From JACMRP01 sp047302465 (GTDB lineage: Bacteria > Bdellovibrionota > Bdellovibrionia > Bdellovibrionales > Bdellovibrionaceae): 64,000 nucleotides of DNA. The stretch covers positions 1,798,001 through 1,862,000 of the forward strand of contig NZ_CP178621.1 in assembly GCF_047302465.1 (NCBI RefSeq). Direction: 5' to 3'. A program made the translations under genes and the position numbers. Every line of letters starts with the position of its first letter. Position 1 is the first letter of the stretch. The notes below the pieces were generated by a model that was not told the DNA's origin, ran no database searches, and was given only the letters and a program-made list of their open reading frames with translations. Positions 9,774 through 18,108 of the stretch are shown in pieces.

Positions 9774-10389
9774 GGACTAAGAGCTCCTTAGTGCCGGTAG
9801 GATTTGGATGGAAGAGGTTCCAAACAGCCAAGTAAAAGTCGCTGATCCAGTAGCCGTAATAAAATTTGGATTCAAAATATTGAATGCCTTTTACAAAAGC
9901 GTCGGGCGTTTTGTCTTTCAAAAGATGAAAGCGGGCCTTTAGGTTTTTCTTTTCAAAGTGGCCTTTATTATCCAACATTGCCTGGATCATGCGTGACGGG
10001 CGGTAGCGAATTCGGCGACTATCGTCCAACTCTAGCCCCAACCCTTCATTCAACAACATTAGAACGGCCATGTGACAAGATGGAAATCGGTTCGGTTTTT
10101 GCGCTAACAAAAGATCGTAAAACTGATCAATAGTCTCTTTTGAAAACCCCGAAATGTGAACAAAAGCACCTGCGCGAATGGTCTCACGGCGGCGAGGAAT
10201 AATGCGCGTCGGATTAAAACTAAACTGGGGATGAAATTCGATATCTTTACAGATGATAAAAGAGTGGTAGTTGGTCGGAGAAAATCCTGCAACAATGTCG
10301 GTTTCAAAGTTGATCTTGTCGCCAAACTTCCAAAACGTAGCGTTTTTTTCGCCGACGAAGACTTCAGGAAAAAGCTCCACGACTTCCAT
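9760..10389 (-). CDS. Unrecognised protein, possible permuted papain (LRAT/NlpC-like) fold
   Basis: 209 residues, no signal peptide or clear membrane helix. I do not recognise the family. The order of a histidine in a strand-like context (NYHSFIIC, H42) followed by a cysteine at the head of a hydrophobic helix (FPSCHMAVLMLL, C105) is reminiscent of circularly permuted NlpC/P60 and LRAT enzymes that act on acyl or amide bonds, but this is a weak resemblance. The ATG overlaps the stop of the upstream gene as TAATG, and the 3' end overlaps the YbhN-like gene, so it belongs to the arsenosugar operon. Confidence 0.75.
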   Translation of the reverse strand: MEVVELFPEVFVGEKNATFWKFGDKINFETDIVAGFSPTNYHSFIICKDIEFHPQFSFNPTRIIPRRRETIRAGAFVHISGFSKETIDQFYDLLLAQKPNRFPSCHMAVLMLLNEGLGLELDDSRRIRYRPSRMIQAMLDNKGHFEKKNLKARFHLLKDKTPDAFVKGIQYFESKFYYGYWISDFYLAVWNLFHPNPTGTKELLVREQK

Positions 10390-11342
10390 TAGCGATTCCT
10401 TGGGTTGAAGTTCGCAACTTTCTCGATCAAGCGGTCAAAAATATTTGGAAGTGATGCTGGGTTGAAGCGGTAGCCTTTGACGATTTTTCTTAAATCGACA
10501 AAAAACAAATTCCCTTTTTCACCACGAGCAACCACGCGCTGATCTGTGAAGCGTGCCAGGAATTTTTCTGGTGGCAGAGTATAGTTGCGAGGTCCTTCAT
10601 ATTTAGGCTCTAAAAAGTATTTGCGCTGAATTGGAGGGCGGCAGACTGTGTCGCGGCCTTTTTGACTGTAAAACTTGTACGTATCGTTTTTCCAGAAACC
10701 AGTAATCGTGTTCACACTGGCATAAGGTGCCGGGTTGCCCCAGCCAATTCTTTGCTTGTTGCCATTGCTGTTAGAGAAATAGGGGAACATGGTTCTTAAG
10801 AAGCACACGAACTCTAAGTACTCTTCGCGGTTGTAGTCTTTGTTTCTGAAGACAGTGATGGGCTCGCGTTTTTCCGTCCAGATAAATCGCAAGAAGTCTC
10901 TCTTAAAGCGCCAGTCTGTAAAGTGAGAAATCGCATCTTCAAAATCATCAAAAATCAAAAAGCCGCCGTTGTACTGAAGACCTCCGTGAATGTAATTAAT
11001 TGCAGGAGGCATGCGGAAAGGTCGTCCCTGTGGATGTTCTTTCGTAGCAACAGAGTTGAAAAACATTTTTCTCATGTAATCGCCGACGGCAATGATGACG
11101 TCGTCATCTGTTTTGTCTGCCTCGTAAACTTTTTTACGAGGGCTGCGAAAGACGACATTTTCAGTCCAGATCGGCGCATTCGTCAGTGGATTAATTCCCT
11201 GTGCAATGGGGTGGTCTTCATTTACCAGTCCCCCGCGCATTGGGCGAAGCCAAACGATGAAAAATACGTTGAGGATTCCCCAGGTATTGTGGAGGGTCAG
11301 AAGGAGCCAAATCGGAAGAATTGAAAGATAATATACGACCAT
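10389..11342 (-). CDS. Membrane-anchored protein of unknown function in the arsenosugar operon
   Basis: 317 residues. The first ~32 are a hydrophobic signal anchor (VVYYLSILPIWLLLTL, then a second hydrophobic turn); the rest is soluble, rich in Arg, Phe and Tyr. I recognise no domain. Stretches such as DHPIAQGINPLTNAPIW, INYIHGGLQYNGGF and FYSQKGRDTVCRPP read like a compact enzyme or binding domain. It lies 52 bp below the glycosyltransferase and its stop overlaps the next start (TAATG), placing it within the operon. Orientation of the soluble part cannot be settled by eye. Confidence 0.75.
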   Translation of the reverse strand: MVVYYLSILPIWLLLTLHNTWGILNVFFIVWLRPMRGGLVNEDHPIAQGINPLTNAPIWTENVVFRSPRKKVYEADKTDDDVIIAVGDYMRKMFFNSVATKEHPQGRPFRMPPAINYIHGGLQYNGGFLIFDDFEDAISHFTDWRFKRDFLRFIWTEKREPITVFRNKDYNREEYLEFVCFLRTMFPYFSNSNGNKQRIGWGNPAPYASVNTITGFWKNDTYKFYSQKGRDTVCRPPIQRKYFLEPKYEGPRNYTLPPEKFLARFTDQRVVARGEKGNLFFVDLRKIVKGYRFNPASLPNIFDRLIEKVANFNPRNR

Positions 11343-11394
11343 ATAATCATGGTCCGTAGAATGAAAAACCTAGTCAATGGAAACTTACGTTCTT

Positions 11395-12048
11395 TTACTT
11401 TTTGTATTCCGAATTTAGCTGCAGGCCTTTTTCGTAGAACTTGTTCATGGTGTCGTAAGGAACCCCTAAATAAAAGCCCCATTTTAGTAGTTGATTCAGC
11501 AGAGCCTGGCGATAGATCCCATTTTTCTCAAAACGCACGGCTGAGGTCACTGAAGGATAGGGAGCAACCATAGGGCGTTGATGTTTACGAAGGTTATAGC
11601 ACAAAAGAGTGTCTTCAAAAACAGGGATCGGTGGAATCTCGTCGGTGTACAAGTCACGGTGAAAGAAAATGCAATGGTCTAGGTAAAGAACGCTAATTGT
11701 CCTGCTACGAACATGGTTAGAGTACCAAGAGGTAAAACGAAGAAGCCAGTGGTCTTTGTCAAAGCGATGCGTGAATCCACCCCATATTCGGCGCTGGCTG
11801 TTTTTCAAAAGAAATTGAATACCCTCAGGCGAAATACGGCTGCGTGGATGGTGAAATAACACCATCTCTCCTTGAGCCTTTTCAAAGCCCATTTGCAAGC
11901 GCTCCGCTCTGGTGGGCGCGTCTTCGTGACCCACGCAGATAATCTCAACGCCCTCAAAACTGAGTAAAAAGGAAAGAGTCTCTTGAAGAGGAGCCCCTTC
12001 TTTTTTGACTGTCGACGGAATAACAATACTCAGAAGAATCTCTGACAT
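11395..12048 (-). CDS. Glycosyltransferase family 2-like, ArsS-associated (TIGR04283 type)
   Basis: 217 residues. The N-terminus LLSIVIPS is the opening strand of GT-A family 2 transferases, and RAERLQMGFEKAQGEMVLFHHPRSRI matches the pattern of the rSAM/selenodomain-associated transferase 2 group, including the nucleotide-sugar region. These proteins occur beside the ArsS radical SAM enzyme, as here. A typical DxD is replaced by HHPRSR, as is common in this group. The frame is open to 12069, but ATG 12048 overlaps the arsS stop (TGATG) and is the likely start by termination-reinitiation. Likely role: adding a sugar in arsenosugar formation, by context only. Confidence 0.82.
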   Translation of the reverse strand: MSEILLSIVIPSTVKKEGAPLQETLSFLLSFEGVEIICVGHEDAPTRAERLQMGFEKAQGEMVLFHHPRSRISPEGIQFLLKNSQRRIWGGFTHRFDKDHWLLRFTSWYSNHVRSRTISVLYLDHCIFFHRDLYTDEIPPIPVFEDTLLCYNLRKHQRPMVAPYPSVTSAVRFEKNGIYRQALLNQLLKWGFYLGVPYDTMNKFYEKGLQLNSEYKK

Positions 12049-13109
12049 CAGGCCGTGGCCCCGCCGCAACTAGAGCCTGATCCCGCTGTGCAGCCATAGC
12101 AGTGCTGGTTTACAACGATGCTTCGGTCTTGCAATGCAGATTCATTATAGTCGCGAATGTGATTACGCTGAGAGTTTGCAACTTTGAGATCCAACATCTG
12201 GTTGAAGTCGCAGTCGTAAAGATGCCCATCCCAGCTGACGGAAAGCGTATTTTTGCACATCACGCCAAGCACCGCCTGCGGATTGAAGGCTTGCACGAGT
12301 TTCTCCATATAACCTTCATAGTTTTCACTCTGAATGAGAAATTCTAAGAAGCGAGAGATCGGCATGTTTGTGATCGTGAACAAGTTGTTGAACTCGATAT
12401 CAAATAGCTTTTTCAATTCAATTTTAAAATCACGCTCTAGCGAAGCCTGCGCTGCTGGCAGGAACGCGCCGCTCGGGTTGTAGACCAAATCCAATTGGTA
12501 AGGACTGCCTTCTTTGCCATAGCCGACGGCATTGAGTTTTTTCAGAGCCGTGATGGAATCTTGAAAAACTCCGTCGCCGCGTTGTCTGTCGGTTTTGGTT
12601 TTATCGTAGTAAGGCAATGACGAAGCAATGTGGACATTGTGCTTTTTGTAAAACTCGGGCAGATCCGCGTATTTTTGATTTGCCATAATGATGGTCAAAT
12701 TACAGCGAACAATAATTTTCTTTCCTAAGCCAGAGAGCGCTTCGACAAATTCACGGAAGTGAGGATGCATTTCGGGTGCGCCCCCCGTGATATCCACAGT
12801 ATGGGCGCTTGAATTTTTAATGGCATTTAAGACTTGATCCATCACGTCTTTAGGCATGATCTCTTTACGATCAGGACCTGCATCGACATGGCAGTGTTTG
12901 CAGGTTTGATTGCACATCTTCCCAAGATTCACTTGGAAAATTTCAAGACGGGCAGGTCGTAGTGGAAACTGCTTAGCTGCTTTGAGCTTCTCGTTGAACT
13001 TGGGCAACTCTTGAATAGCGGGACTAAATGTATTCAGTTGCTCCAGTTGAACCTGGGGCAAAGCCAAAGGGTTTTGACGTAATTTGAGGCTTCCGTGATT
13101 CTTTTCCAA
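12048..13109 (-). CDS. arsS: Arsenosugar biosynthesis radical SAM protein ArsS
   Basis: 353 residues. The radical SAM cluster CxxxCxxC is at C66, C70, C73 (MCNQTCKHCH), followed by ITGGAPE (SAM-binding strand). The C-terminus is the ArsS-specific Cys-rich tail, CYGCTAGSGSSCGG with C337, C340 and C348; some relatives carry selenocysteine in this region. Two more cysteines lie in the SPASM-like part (VMCKNTL, YDCDFNQ). In the studied cyanobacterial system ArsS transfers a deoxyadenosyl group to dimethylarsenite to give a dimethylarsinoyl-deoxyadenosine. The start is TTG at 13109, immediately after the TAG of the upstream gene; no in-frame ATG precedes the cluster. The RBS is weak, consistent with coupling. 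Confidence 0.92.
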   Translation of the reverse strand: MEKNHGSLKLRQNPLALPQVQLEQLNTFSPAIQELPKFNEKLKAAKQFPLRPARLEIFQVNLGKMCNQTCKHCHVDAGPDRKEIMPKDVMDQVLNAIKNSSAHTVDITGGAPEMHPHFREFVEALSGLGKKIIVRCNLTIIMANQKYADLPEFYKKHNVHIASSLPYYDKTKTDRQRGDGVFQDSITALKKLNAVGYGKEGSPYQLDLVYNPSGAFLPAAQASLERDFKIELKKLFDIEFNNLFTITNMPISRFLEFLIQSENYEGYMEKLVQAFNPQAVLGVMCKNTLSVSWDGHLYDCDFNQMLDLKVANSQRNHIRDYNESALQDRSIVVNQHCYGCTAGSGSSCGGATA

Positions 13110-13442
13110 CTACATTTCCATTTTTTTGGCTTTATTCATCATTTGCACACCATGAACGAGACTTGCTCCTCCGCGAATAGCGGCGGCTACATGAACGGCT
13201 TCCATCATTTGGTTTTGGTTGGAGCCTTTTTCCAAACTGTCCGTGGTGTAAGCATCAATGCAATAAGGACATTGAACGGCGTGGGCGACAGCCAAAGCAA
13301 TCAAAGACTTTTCTCGTGCGGTTAAAGCACCTTCTTTAAAAACATCGCCGTAGTAGTCAAAAAACTTCTTTGCGAGCTCCGGTGCGTTTTCTCCGATTTG
13401 GGGAAATTTTGCCAAGTCTTTGTCATCGTAATAAGTCGCCAT
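13110..13442 (-). CDS. AhpD/carboxymuconolactone-decarboxylase-like protein, arsenosugar-associated
   Basis: 110 residues with the AhpD-type redox pair CPYC (C58, C61) preceded by AVAHAVQ, typical of CMD-family peroxidase-like proteins. The subgroup found next to arsS is annotated as arsenosugar-biosynthesis-associated peroxidase-like. It is the first gene of the operon; stop and arsS start are directly abutting. The frame opens at 13466, but AGGAGG six bases before ATG 13442 sets the start. It may manage thiol or arsenic redox state during the pathway; the biochemical role is not established. Confidence 0.88.
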   Translation of the reverse strand: MATYYDDKDLAKFPQIGENAPELAKKFFDYYGDVFKEGALTAREKSLIALAVAHAVQCPYCIDAYTTDSLEKGSNQNQMMEAVHVAAAIRGGASLVHGVQMMNKAKKMEM

Positions 13443-13471
13443 TTTTCCTCCTGAAATTAGCCTCAAGAATA

Positions 13472-13500
13472 ATTAAATGAAGATATTACGAACTTGTAAA
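13472..13500 (-). promoter_or_regulatory. Candidate sigma-70-type promoter of the arsenosugar operon
   Basis: On the minus strand TTTACA (13495-13500) and TTTAAT (13472-13477) are separated by exactly 17 bp, close to -35/-10 consensus. A start near 13465 would give a leader of about 22 nt ending in the strong RBS of the AhpD-like gene. Confidence 0.5.
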
Positions 13501-13517
13501 GTGCTAATGAGAGAGCG

Positions 13518-13544
13518 ACGCACTCATGAATGCATTGAGTGCGT
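13518..13544. promoter_or_regulatory. Perfect 9-bp inverted repeat upstream of the arsenosugar promoter
   Basis: ACGCACTCA and TGAGTGCGT are separated by nine bases. The repeat lies 17 bp upstream of the proposed -35 box and 36 bp downstream of the PEBP gene stop. No run of T follows on the minus strand, so it is more likely an operator or activator site than a terminator. Confidence 0.45.
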
Positions 13545-13580
13545 AGTAAATATCGTTCCGTTTTTGGGGTCAAAATGGGT

Positions 13581-14060
13581 TCAATGCTTTTTCTCGTAGG
13601 TGGCCACCAGTTCGGCTTGACTCAGGATATGGCCATGCATCGCTTTTTCTAAATCCACTTTGGTGGTAATTCCGCGTTCAGGCAGCAGCGTATCCAAAGC
13701 ATAAATTTTATGATGATAGTGGTGGCGACCAACGGGAGGGCAGGGACCTCTGTAACCAGAAACCTTCCAGTCGTTATGGCCTTCGTGAATTTCTTGCGGC
13801 AGATCGTGGGCATTTGCCGCAAGAGACGTGACATTCGCAGGGATATTGTAGATCACCCAGTGAACCCAGGTCATTTTTGGGGCGGCTGGATCTGGAGCAT
13901 CTGGATCATCGACGACAATCGCAAAACTCTTGGTGCCCTTAGGGGCACCATTCCACTTGAGTGGCGGTGAAATGTCCTTGCCTTCGCAGGTGTATTGACT
14001 GGGAATTTCTGTATTGGGTTTGAAAGCCGGAGAGCTTAAAACGAACTCACTGATGACCAT
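13581..14060 (-). CDS. YbhB/YbcL-family PEBP-like protein
   Basis: 159 residues of the phosphatidylethanolamine-binding-protein superfamily (bacterial Raf-kinase-inhibitor-like). Diagnostic motifs are DDPDAPDP (about 51-58), WVHWVIYNIP (about 65-74), and GYRGPCPPVGRHHYHHKIYALD (starting about 101, two overlapping ligand-pocket motifs). No signal peptide, so cytoplasmic. Ligand and role of bacterial members are poorly known. GAGGAGG sits six bases before the ATG. It is transcribed in the same direction as the arsenosugar operon, but 138 bp and a good promoter separate them. Confidence 0.9.
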   Translation of the reverse strand: MVISEFVLSSPAFKPNTEIPSQYTCEGKDISPPLKWNGAPKGTKSFAIVVDDPDAPDPAAPKMTWVHWVIYNIPANVTSLAANAHDLPQEIHEGHNDWKVSGYRGPCPPVGRHHYHHKIYALDTLLPERGITTKVDLEKAMHGHILSQAELVATYEKKH

Positions 14061-14243
14061 GAGACCTCCTCTTGCTCGCCATTATAAAAAAGCCGTCTTA
14101 CGAAACTAGTTGTATGTTGGCAGCGTCGATTGTGTTCTGCGTCTAAAAATGACCTTTTTGCTCTGTGAAATCGGATTCTTTTCTTGGCTCGTTGGGGCCT
14201 ATCGGGTAAGCCTAATAAACGCGAAAATCAGAGGGGAAAATTC

Positions 14244-15464
14244 GTGACGAGAATCAGTGCGGTGATCTTGGCATTCTATTGTTTCTTGGGGGCTCAAAGT
14301 GCATCAGCACTTTTGACCACGAGCACGCTTCCCGAAGGCATCAACAGTCCGTCATTCCGTTTTGGTCAAATCGACAAAGTCAGCGAAAGATACACTCAAG
14401 ATGGAACTCTTATGCGTTTGGGAGATATCAAATCGATCGTTTTCGATTCAGCAACCCTCACGCGTATGAACCCCGACGCGAAAAAACTCATCGCGGCTTT
14501 AAATAGCTTTGGCAAACACAAACTCGGGGATGATTTTAATTTCGGAGTTTTGCGTATTCACACGCTGCCGCAGGTTCGTTACTTTGCGCCGGTGTATGCG
14601 CGTGGCATGACTTCGAAGTGGACTTTAGCTTTGGGGCTTCCGGTTGTTTCTTATAAAAATAAGATCTCTATTTCACAGGATTATTCAAATCTTGAGTACT
14701 ACCGAGAGCAGTTTTCAGGTTTAAGTCCTGAGCTTGATGAGGCTTTGAATTTAGATCTCGAAAAGGCCACCAACGAGACTTTGCAAACGAAAGGCTACAA
14801 AGCCATCGCCGATCGTGATGAAAGTTTTTTGGGCGACGTGCAGGTTGCAAGCATTTACAAATTCTTTGAAACTCCAAATCAGTCTTTGATTTATCAAGCC
14901 ATGATAAGTCTGCCGACGGGGCCAGGTTATGACCCTGACGATCTTGCAGCGTTAAATATTTTTGGCAGAACTAGTTTAACGAGCACCGTGGCGTACTCGC
15001 AGTCCCTGAGTTCTCGATGGTCTGTGGTGCCTTATGCCAGCTACATGCTTTATCGCGAAGACTCCGTGGTGGCGCGTGTGCCTCTGGATGAAGATGATAG
15101 TCTGCCGGATATCGCTAGCAAACAGTCGGTTCGTCGCCAAATCGGCAGCGCGAATATTTTAGGAAGCAACGCTTTTTATGAAATCAACGATCGCTGGATT
15201 GCGGGCGTTGGTTACGAGCGATTGCATAAAGACGGGGATCGCTATAGTGGTGATCGTGGGTCGCGCTATGACCTGCTTTCTAAAAACACTCAGGCTAAAG
15301 CCAATCGTATGAAAGCGGAAGTAACCTATAGCTCGGTTAAGTCTTACCTTAATAAAGCCTCTTTGATTCCAATGATGGTGTCACTAGAGATCTCTGATGT
15401 CGTAGCAGGCGTGAATGTAGAGCGCCAGCTTTCTCAAGAACTGAATTTGATGTTGTTTTTCTAG
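14244..15464 (+). CDS. Predicted outer-membrane beta-barrel protein
   Basis: 406 residues. Signal peptide TRISAVILAFYCFLGAQSASA. The body alternates short amphipathic strands with polar turns (SLPTGPGYDPDD, VVPYASYMLYRED, WIAGVGYERLHKDGDR) and ends LNLMLFF with a terminal Phe, the usual C-terminal signature of barrels assembled by BAM. Family not identified. The open frame reaches 14184 (TTG), but GTG 14244 follows AGAGGGG at 8 bp spacing and begins directly at the signal peptide, so I use it. An 11-bp gap to the lipoprotein gene downstream suggests a two-gene operon and perhaps a physical partnership. Confidence 0.78.
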   Translation: MTRISAVILAFYCFLGAQSASALLTTSTLPEGINSPSFRFGQIDKVSERYTQDGTLMRLGDIKSIVFDSATLTRMNPDAKKLIAALNSFGKHKLGDDFNFGVLRIHTLPQVRYFAPVYARGMTSKWTLALGLPVVSYKNKISISQDYSNLEYYREQFSGLSPELDEALNLDLEKATNETLQTKGYKAIADRDESFLGDVQVASIYKFFETPNQSLIYQAMISLPTGPGYDPDDLAALNIFGRTSLTSTVAYSQSLSSRWSVVPYASYMLYREDSVVARVPLDEDDSLPDIASKQSVRRQIGSANILGSNAFYEINDRWIAGVGYERLHKDGDRYSGDRGSRYDLLSKNTQAKANRMKAEVTYSSVKSYLNKASLIPMMVSLEISDVVAGVNVERQLSQELNLMLFF

Positions 15465-15475
15465 GAGGAGATAAT

Positions 15476-18049
15476 ATGAAAGCGAATTTATACATTCTTA
15501 TTTCCATACTCCTCGTAGTAACTTCGTGTGCGCCGAAACTAACAGAGCGTGCATTTGCTCCTGCAAAAACGAACTTTAGTCCCAAAGGCGAGGACGTGAA
15601 CCTGAATCTGCGTTTACGCGAATTCGGCGAAGCGCCTCCAGAGCTTTCATGGCAAGAATCGGTTTCAAGTGCCGCTTACTTTGATCAAGCTGAAAATATG
15701 ATGGCCCTCGGGGAAAATCAAAATCTGCCAGCGCTTAAATCTAAAGGTCTTTCCTGGATCCGACATTTCTATTCTCAACCCGAGTTTACTCGCTGGGGAG
15801 AATTGGCGACAGGTCCGTTTATTCGTCTAGCGGCTTCTCAAACTGAAAAAGAAGTGCAGATTACTCTGAACGACGTGCTTCTTGAAATGGAAGACGCTCG
15901 ACCAATAATGCTTTCTCATGTTCTTGCACTAGGCGAAAAGATGGCGCCGGGCATCCAAATAGGTTTGCCGGGTTTGCTTGAGCAAGCTGATAAGTTTACT
16001 CAGTTGGTGTTGTTAGATATCCCGAAGATGGGTTTACCAACGATCATCGCTGAGGGCTTTGCAAGTGAGCTTGTGAAAACTACTAAGCCGCTTTTTGCCG
16101 ATGCTCATGTTTTGATACAGGATTATGCGAAAGTTCAGACGTTGTCTGAGGCAATATCGGTCATAGATCGTGCAATTCTTAAGTTTCAGATCACATTAGA
16201 GCCTGCCACGACCAAAAGTCTTTACCTAGGCAGAAAATTGGCTCGCCAAATTGAAACGATGAAAGATGGCCAAGATGGGCTTTCTGTATTGATCGCAGTT
16301 TGGGAAATGTTGACTCCCCAAGAGCGGGAAGAAAAACTCAAACCCGCGAACTATGAGCTTTATGCATTTCTTGAGAATCAAAGCGCCAGAGAACTCGAGT
16401 GTCTAAAAAAACGCGGCTGCCTTGGTGGTCCTGTTGACGGAGTGGTGAAAAAACTTTTCGTCATGCCGAAGATCGAAAAATACGGCGTGGCAAATCTTAA
16501 AAAGCAAATTACGGATGAAACACTAGCATATGTTCACTCTGAGATTGAGGCGATGGCCAAAGATTTCGTTGCAAACATTCCAAAGACATTTGCTGATAAT
16601 ATCGAGACTGCATGGCTTGCGAAAGCGATGCGTATGGTTGCAGTTCGTGATGATCTACAAGCATATGTGACTCGAGTTGGGGAAGTTTGGGCTAAAAAAA
16701 TTCTGCCGCAATCTGAAGGAAGGGTCCCCGGATTTGAAATCAACCGTGTACAGGTAAATGCATCTCGCAAACAAGCGTTGTCTTTAAAGGCTGACACCAA
16801 AAATGAAGAGTTAGATGGTGAAGTCGCTGGCAGTGCTTTAGCTGCAAGCTCGCATTTATTAGAGAATCCCGAATCTCGGTCAGAGGCTGATTTAAGGACT
16901 GCTTTTTCGCAAGTAAATAAGCTTGTGGCCTTTGCAGGCTATCGTGATACGCGTAACAAGCTGGTTCCTGCGTTGCTAGCCCCCGTGGCACATCAGATAA
17001 AGCTTTTGGACATTATGGATTTTGAAGCGGCGAAAGACGCCAATTTTTCATTCCGTCTTCCGAATAAAATGCCATTGGCGGATGCGTTTCACGCAGCGCC
17101 TGAGAGTGAATATCAACGAAGCTTTTCGGCCTCAGCATTGTCTGCGCAAGTTCGTGGCCTTAGTCGCTTGCTTCGCTGGACAGCGGATTGGCGTCGTAGC
17201 AGTTTTGAAACGGTCTTAGGAGGCATAAAGGCTCAGGATTTGACCCAAGACGCGGAATCGCCATCGTTGCAGCAGCCATTATTCCCGAAAGACATGATTT
17301 TTGCTCTGAATGTAGGAGCTGTTTCGGTCTTGCTTCAGGATATTCAGAAAAAATCTAGTCCGGTATTTATGCTGACAATAGAGGGAAATGCTCTGAGTGC
17401 CTATGAATACACTCAAGGCACGGCCGAGACCGCGGTGATGGCCGGAGTCGTCGATCTTGAGAATGGAAAACCTACTCAGATCATCCAAACACGTGAGGTT
17501 GCGCGTTTGATTTTAGCATTGGCTGAATTTATTCAGGCAATGGATGGCGTAGAGCAGACGAAATCTTCGGTGTTGTTGACTAAGAATATTCACGGGACTT
17601 TGCCTCTGGAGGCCGTGATCTCTGGCAAAAAAGAATTGCGTCGTTTGATTGTAGCTTTGGGAAATTTCTTGTCGACAAAAATGCTGACGCCTCAGTCTTT
17701 GCTTTTATCCGCAGACTCGTTGACGGGCAAACGACCGACGGGCAATTCGCTTCTTCGTGTTGAGACTCAGGCGTATGGTATTCAGGCTCTTGTGAAAGCT
17801 CACGAAATTTCCGGAATCGATTCCTATCTATGGAGTGCTCAGGAAATTTATTATGCTATGAATAAGACTCTTTTCAGTGTCAAAGAAGAGTTCTATGTCA
17901 ATAGTGATGGTTCAAGACTCAGTTTTCCAGAAAAACTCACCACACTGCGTGCTCTGAGCGAGTTGAAGTCGTCTTTGCCTCCTGAGAGCCAAACGCAACT
18001 GCAAAAAGTAATGAACCCTTGGGTTCATGCACTACTTGCCATCAAATAG
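15476..18049 (+). CDS. Large lipoprotein of unknown function
   Basis: 857 residues. Signal with lipobox VTSC at about residue 18 (VVTSCAPK), so lipid-anchored. The mature part is long, soluble and helix-rich without motifs that I recognise; the only Cys residues in the body sit close together (LECLKKRGCLGG, about 309-316) and may form a disulfide. A strong AGGAGG RBS lies 7 bp before the ATG. Co-transcribed with the outer-membrane barrel gene immediately upstream, so it may be a periplasmic partner of it. Confidence 0.85.
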   Translation: MKANLYILISILLVVTSCAPKLTERAFAPAKTNFSPKGEDVNLNLRLREFGEAPPELSWQESVSSAAYFDQAENMMALGENQNLPALKSKGLSWIRHFYSQPEFTRWGELATGPFIRLAASQTEKEVQITLNDVLLEMEDARPIMLSHVLALGEKMAPGIQIGLPGLLEQADKFTQLVLLDIPKMGLPTIIAEGFASELVKTTKPLFADAHVLIQDYAKVQTLSEAISVIDRAILKFQITLEPATTKSLYLGRKLARQIETMKDGQDGLSVLIAVWEMLTPQEREEKLKPANYELYAFLENQSARELECLKKRGCLGGPVDGVVKKLFVMPKIEKYGVANLKKQITDETLAYVHSEIEAMAKDFVANIPKTFADNIETAWLAKAMRMVAVRDDLQAYVTRVGEVWAKKILPQSEGRVPGFEINRVQVNASRKQALSLKADTKNEELDGEVAGSALAASSHLLENPESRSEADLRTAFSQVNKLVAFAGYRDTRNKLVPALLAPVAHQIKLLDIMDFEAAKDANFSFRLPNKMPLADAFHAAPESEYQRSFSASALSAQVRGLSRLLRWTADWRRSSFETVLGGIKAQDLTQDAESPSLQQPLFPKDMIFALNVGAVSVLLQDIQKKSSPVFMLTIEGNALSAYEYTQGTAETAVMAGVVDLENGKPTQIIQTREVARLILALAEFIQAMDGVEQTKSSVLLTKNIHGTLPLEAVISGKKELRRLIVALGNFLSTKMLTPQSLLLSADSLTGKRPTGNSLLRVETQAYGIQALVKAHEISGIDSYLWSAQEIYYAMNKTLFSVKEEFYVNSDGSRLSFPEKLTTLRALSELKSSLPPESQTQLQKVMNPWVHALLAIK

Positions 18050-18108
18050 TTGTCTTTTGTAAGGACCCGCGCCAAGATCTTTTCATAGACCTATTGAAAG
18101 GATAACTT

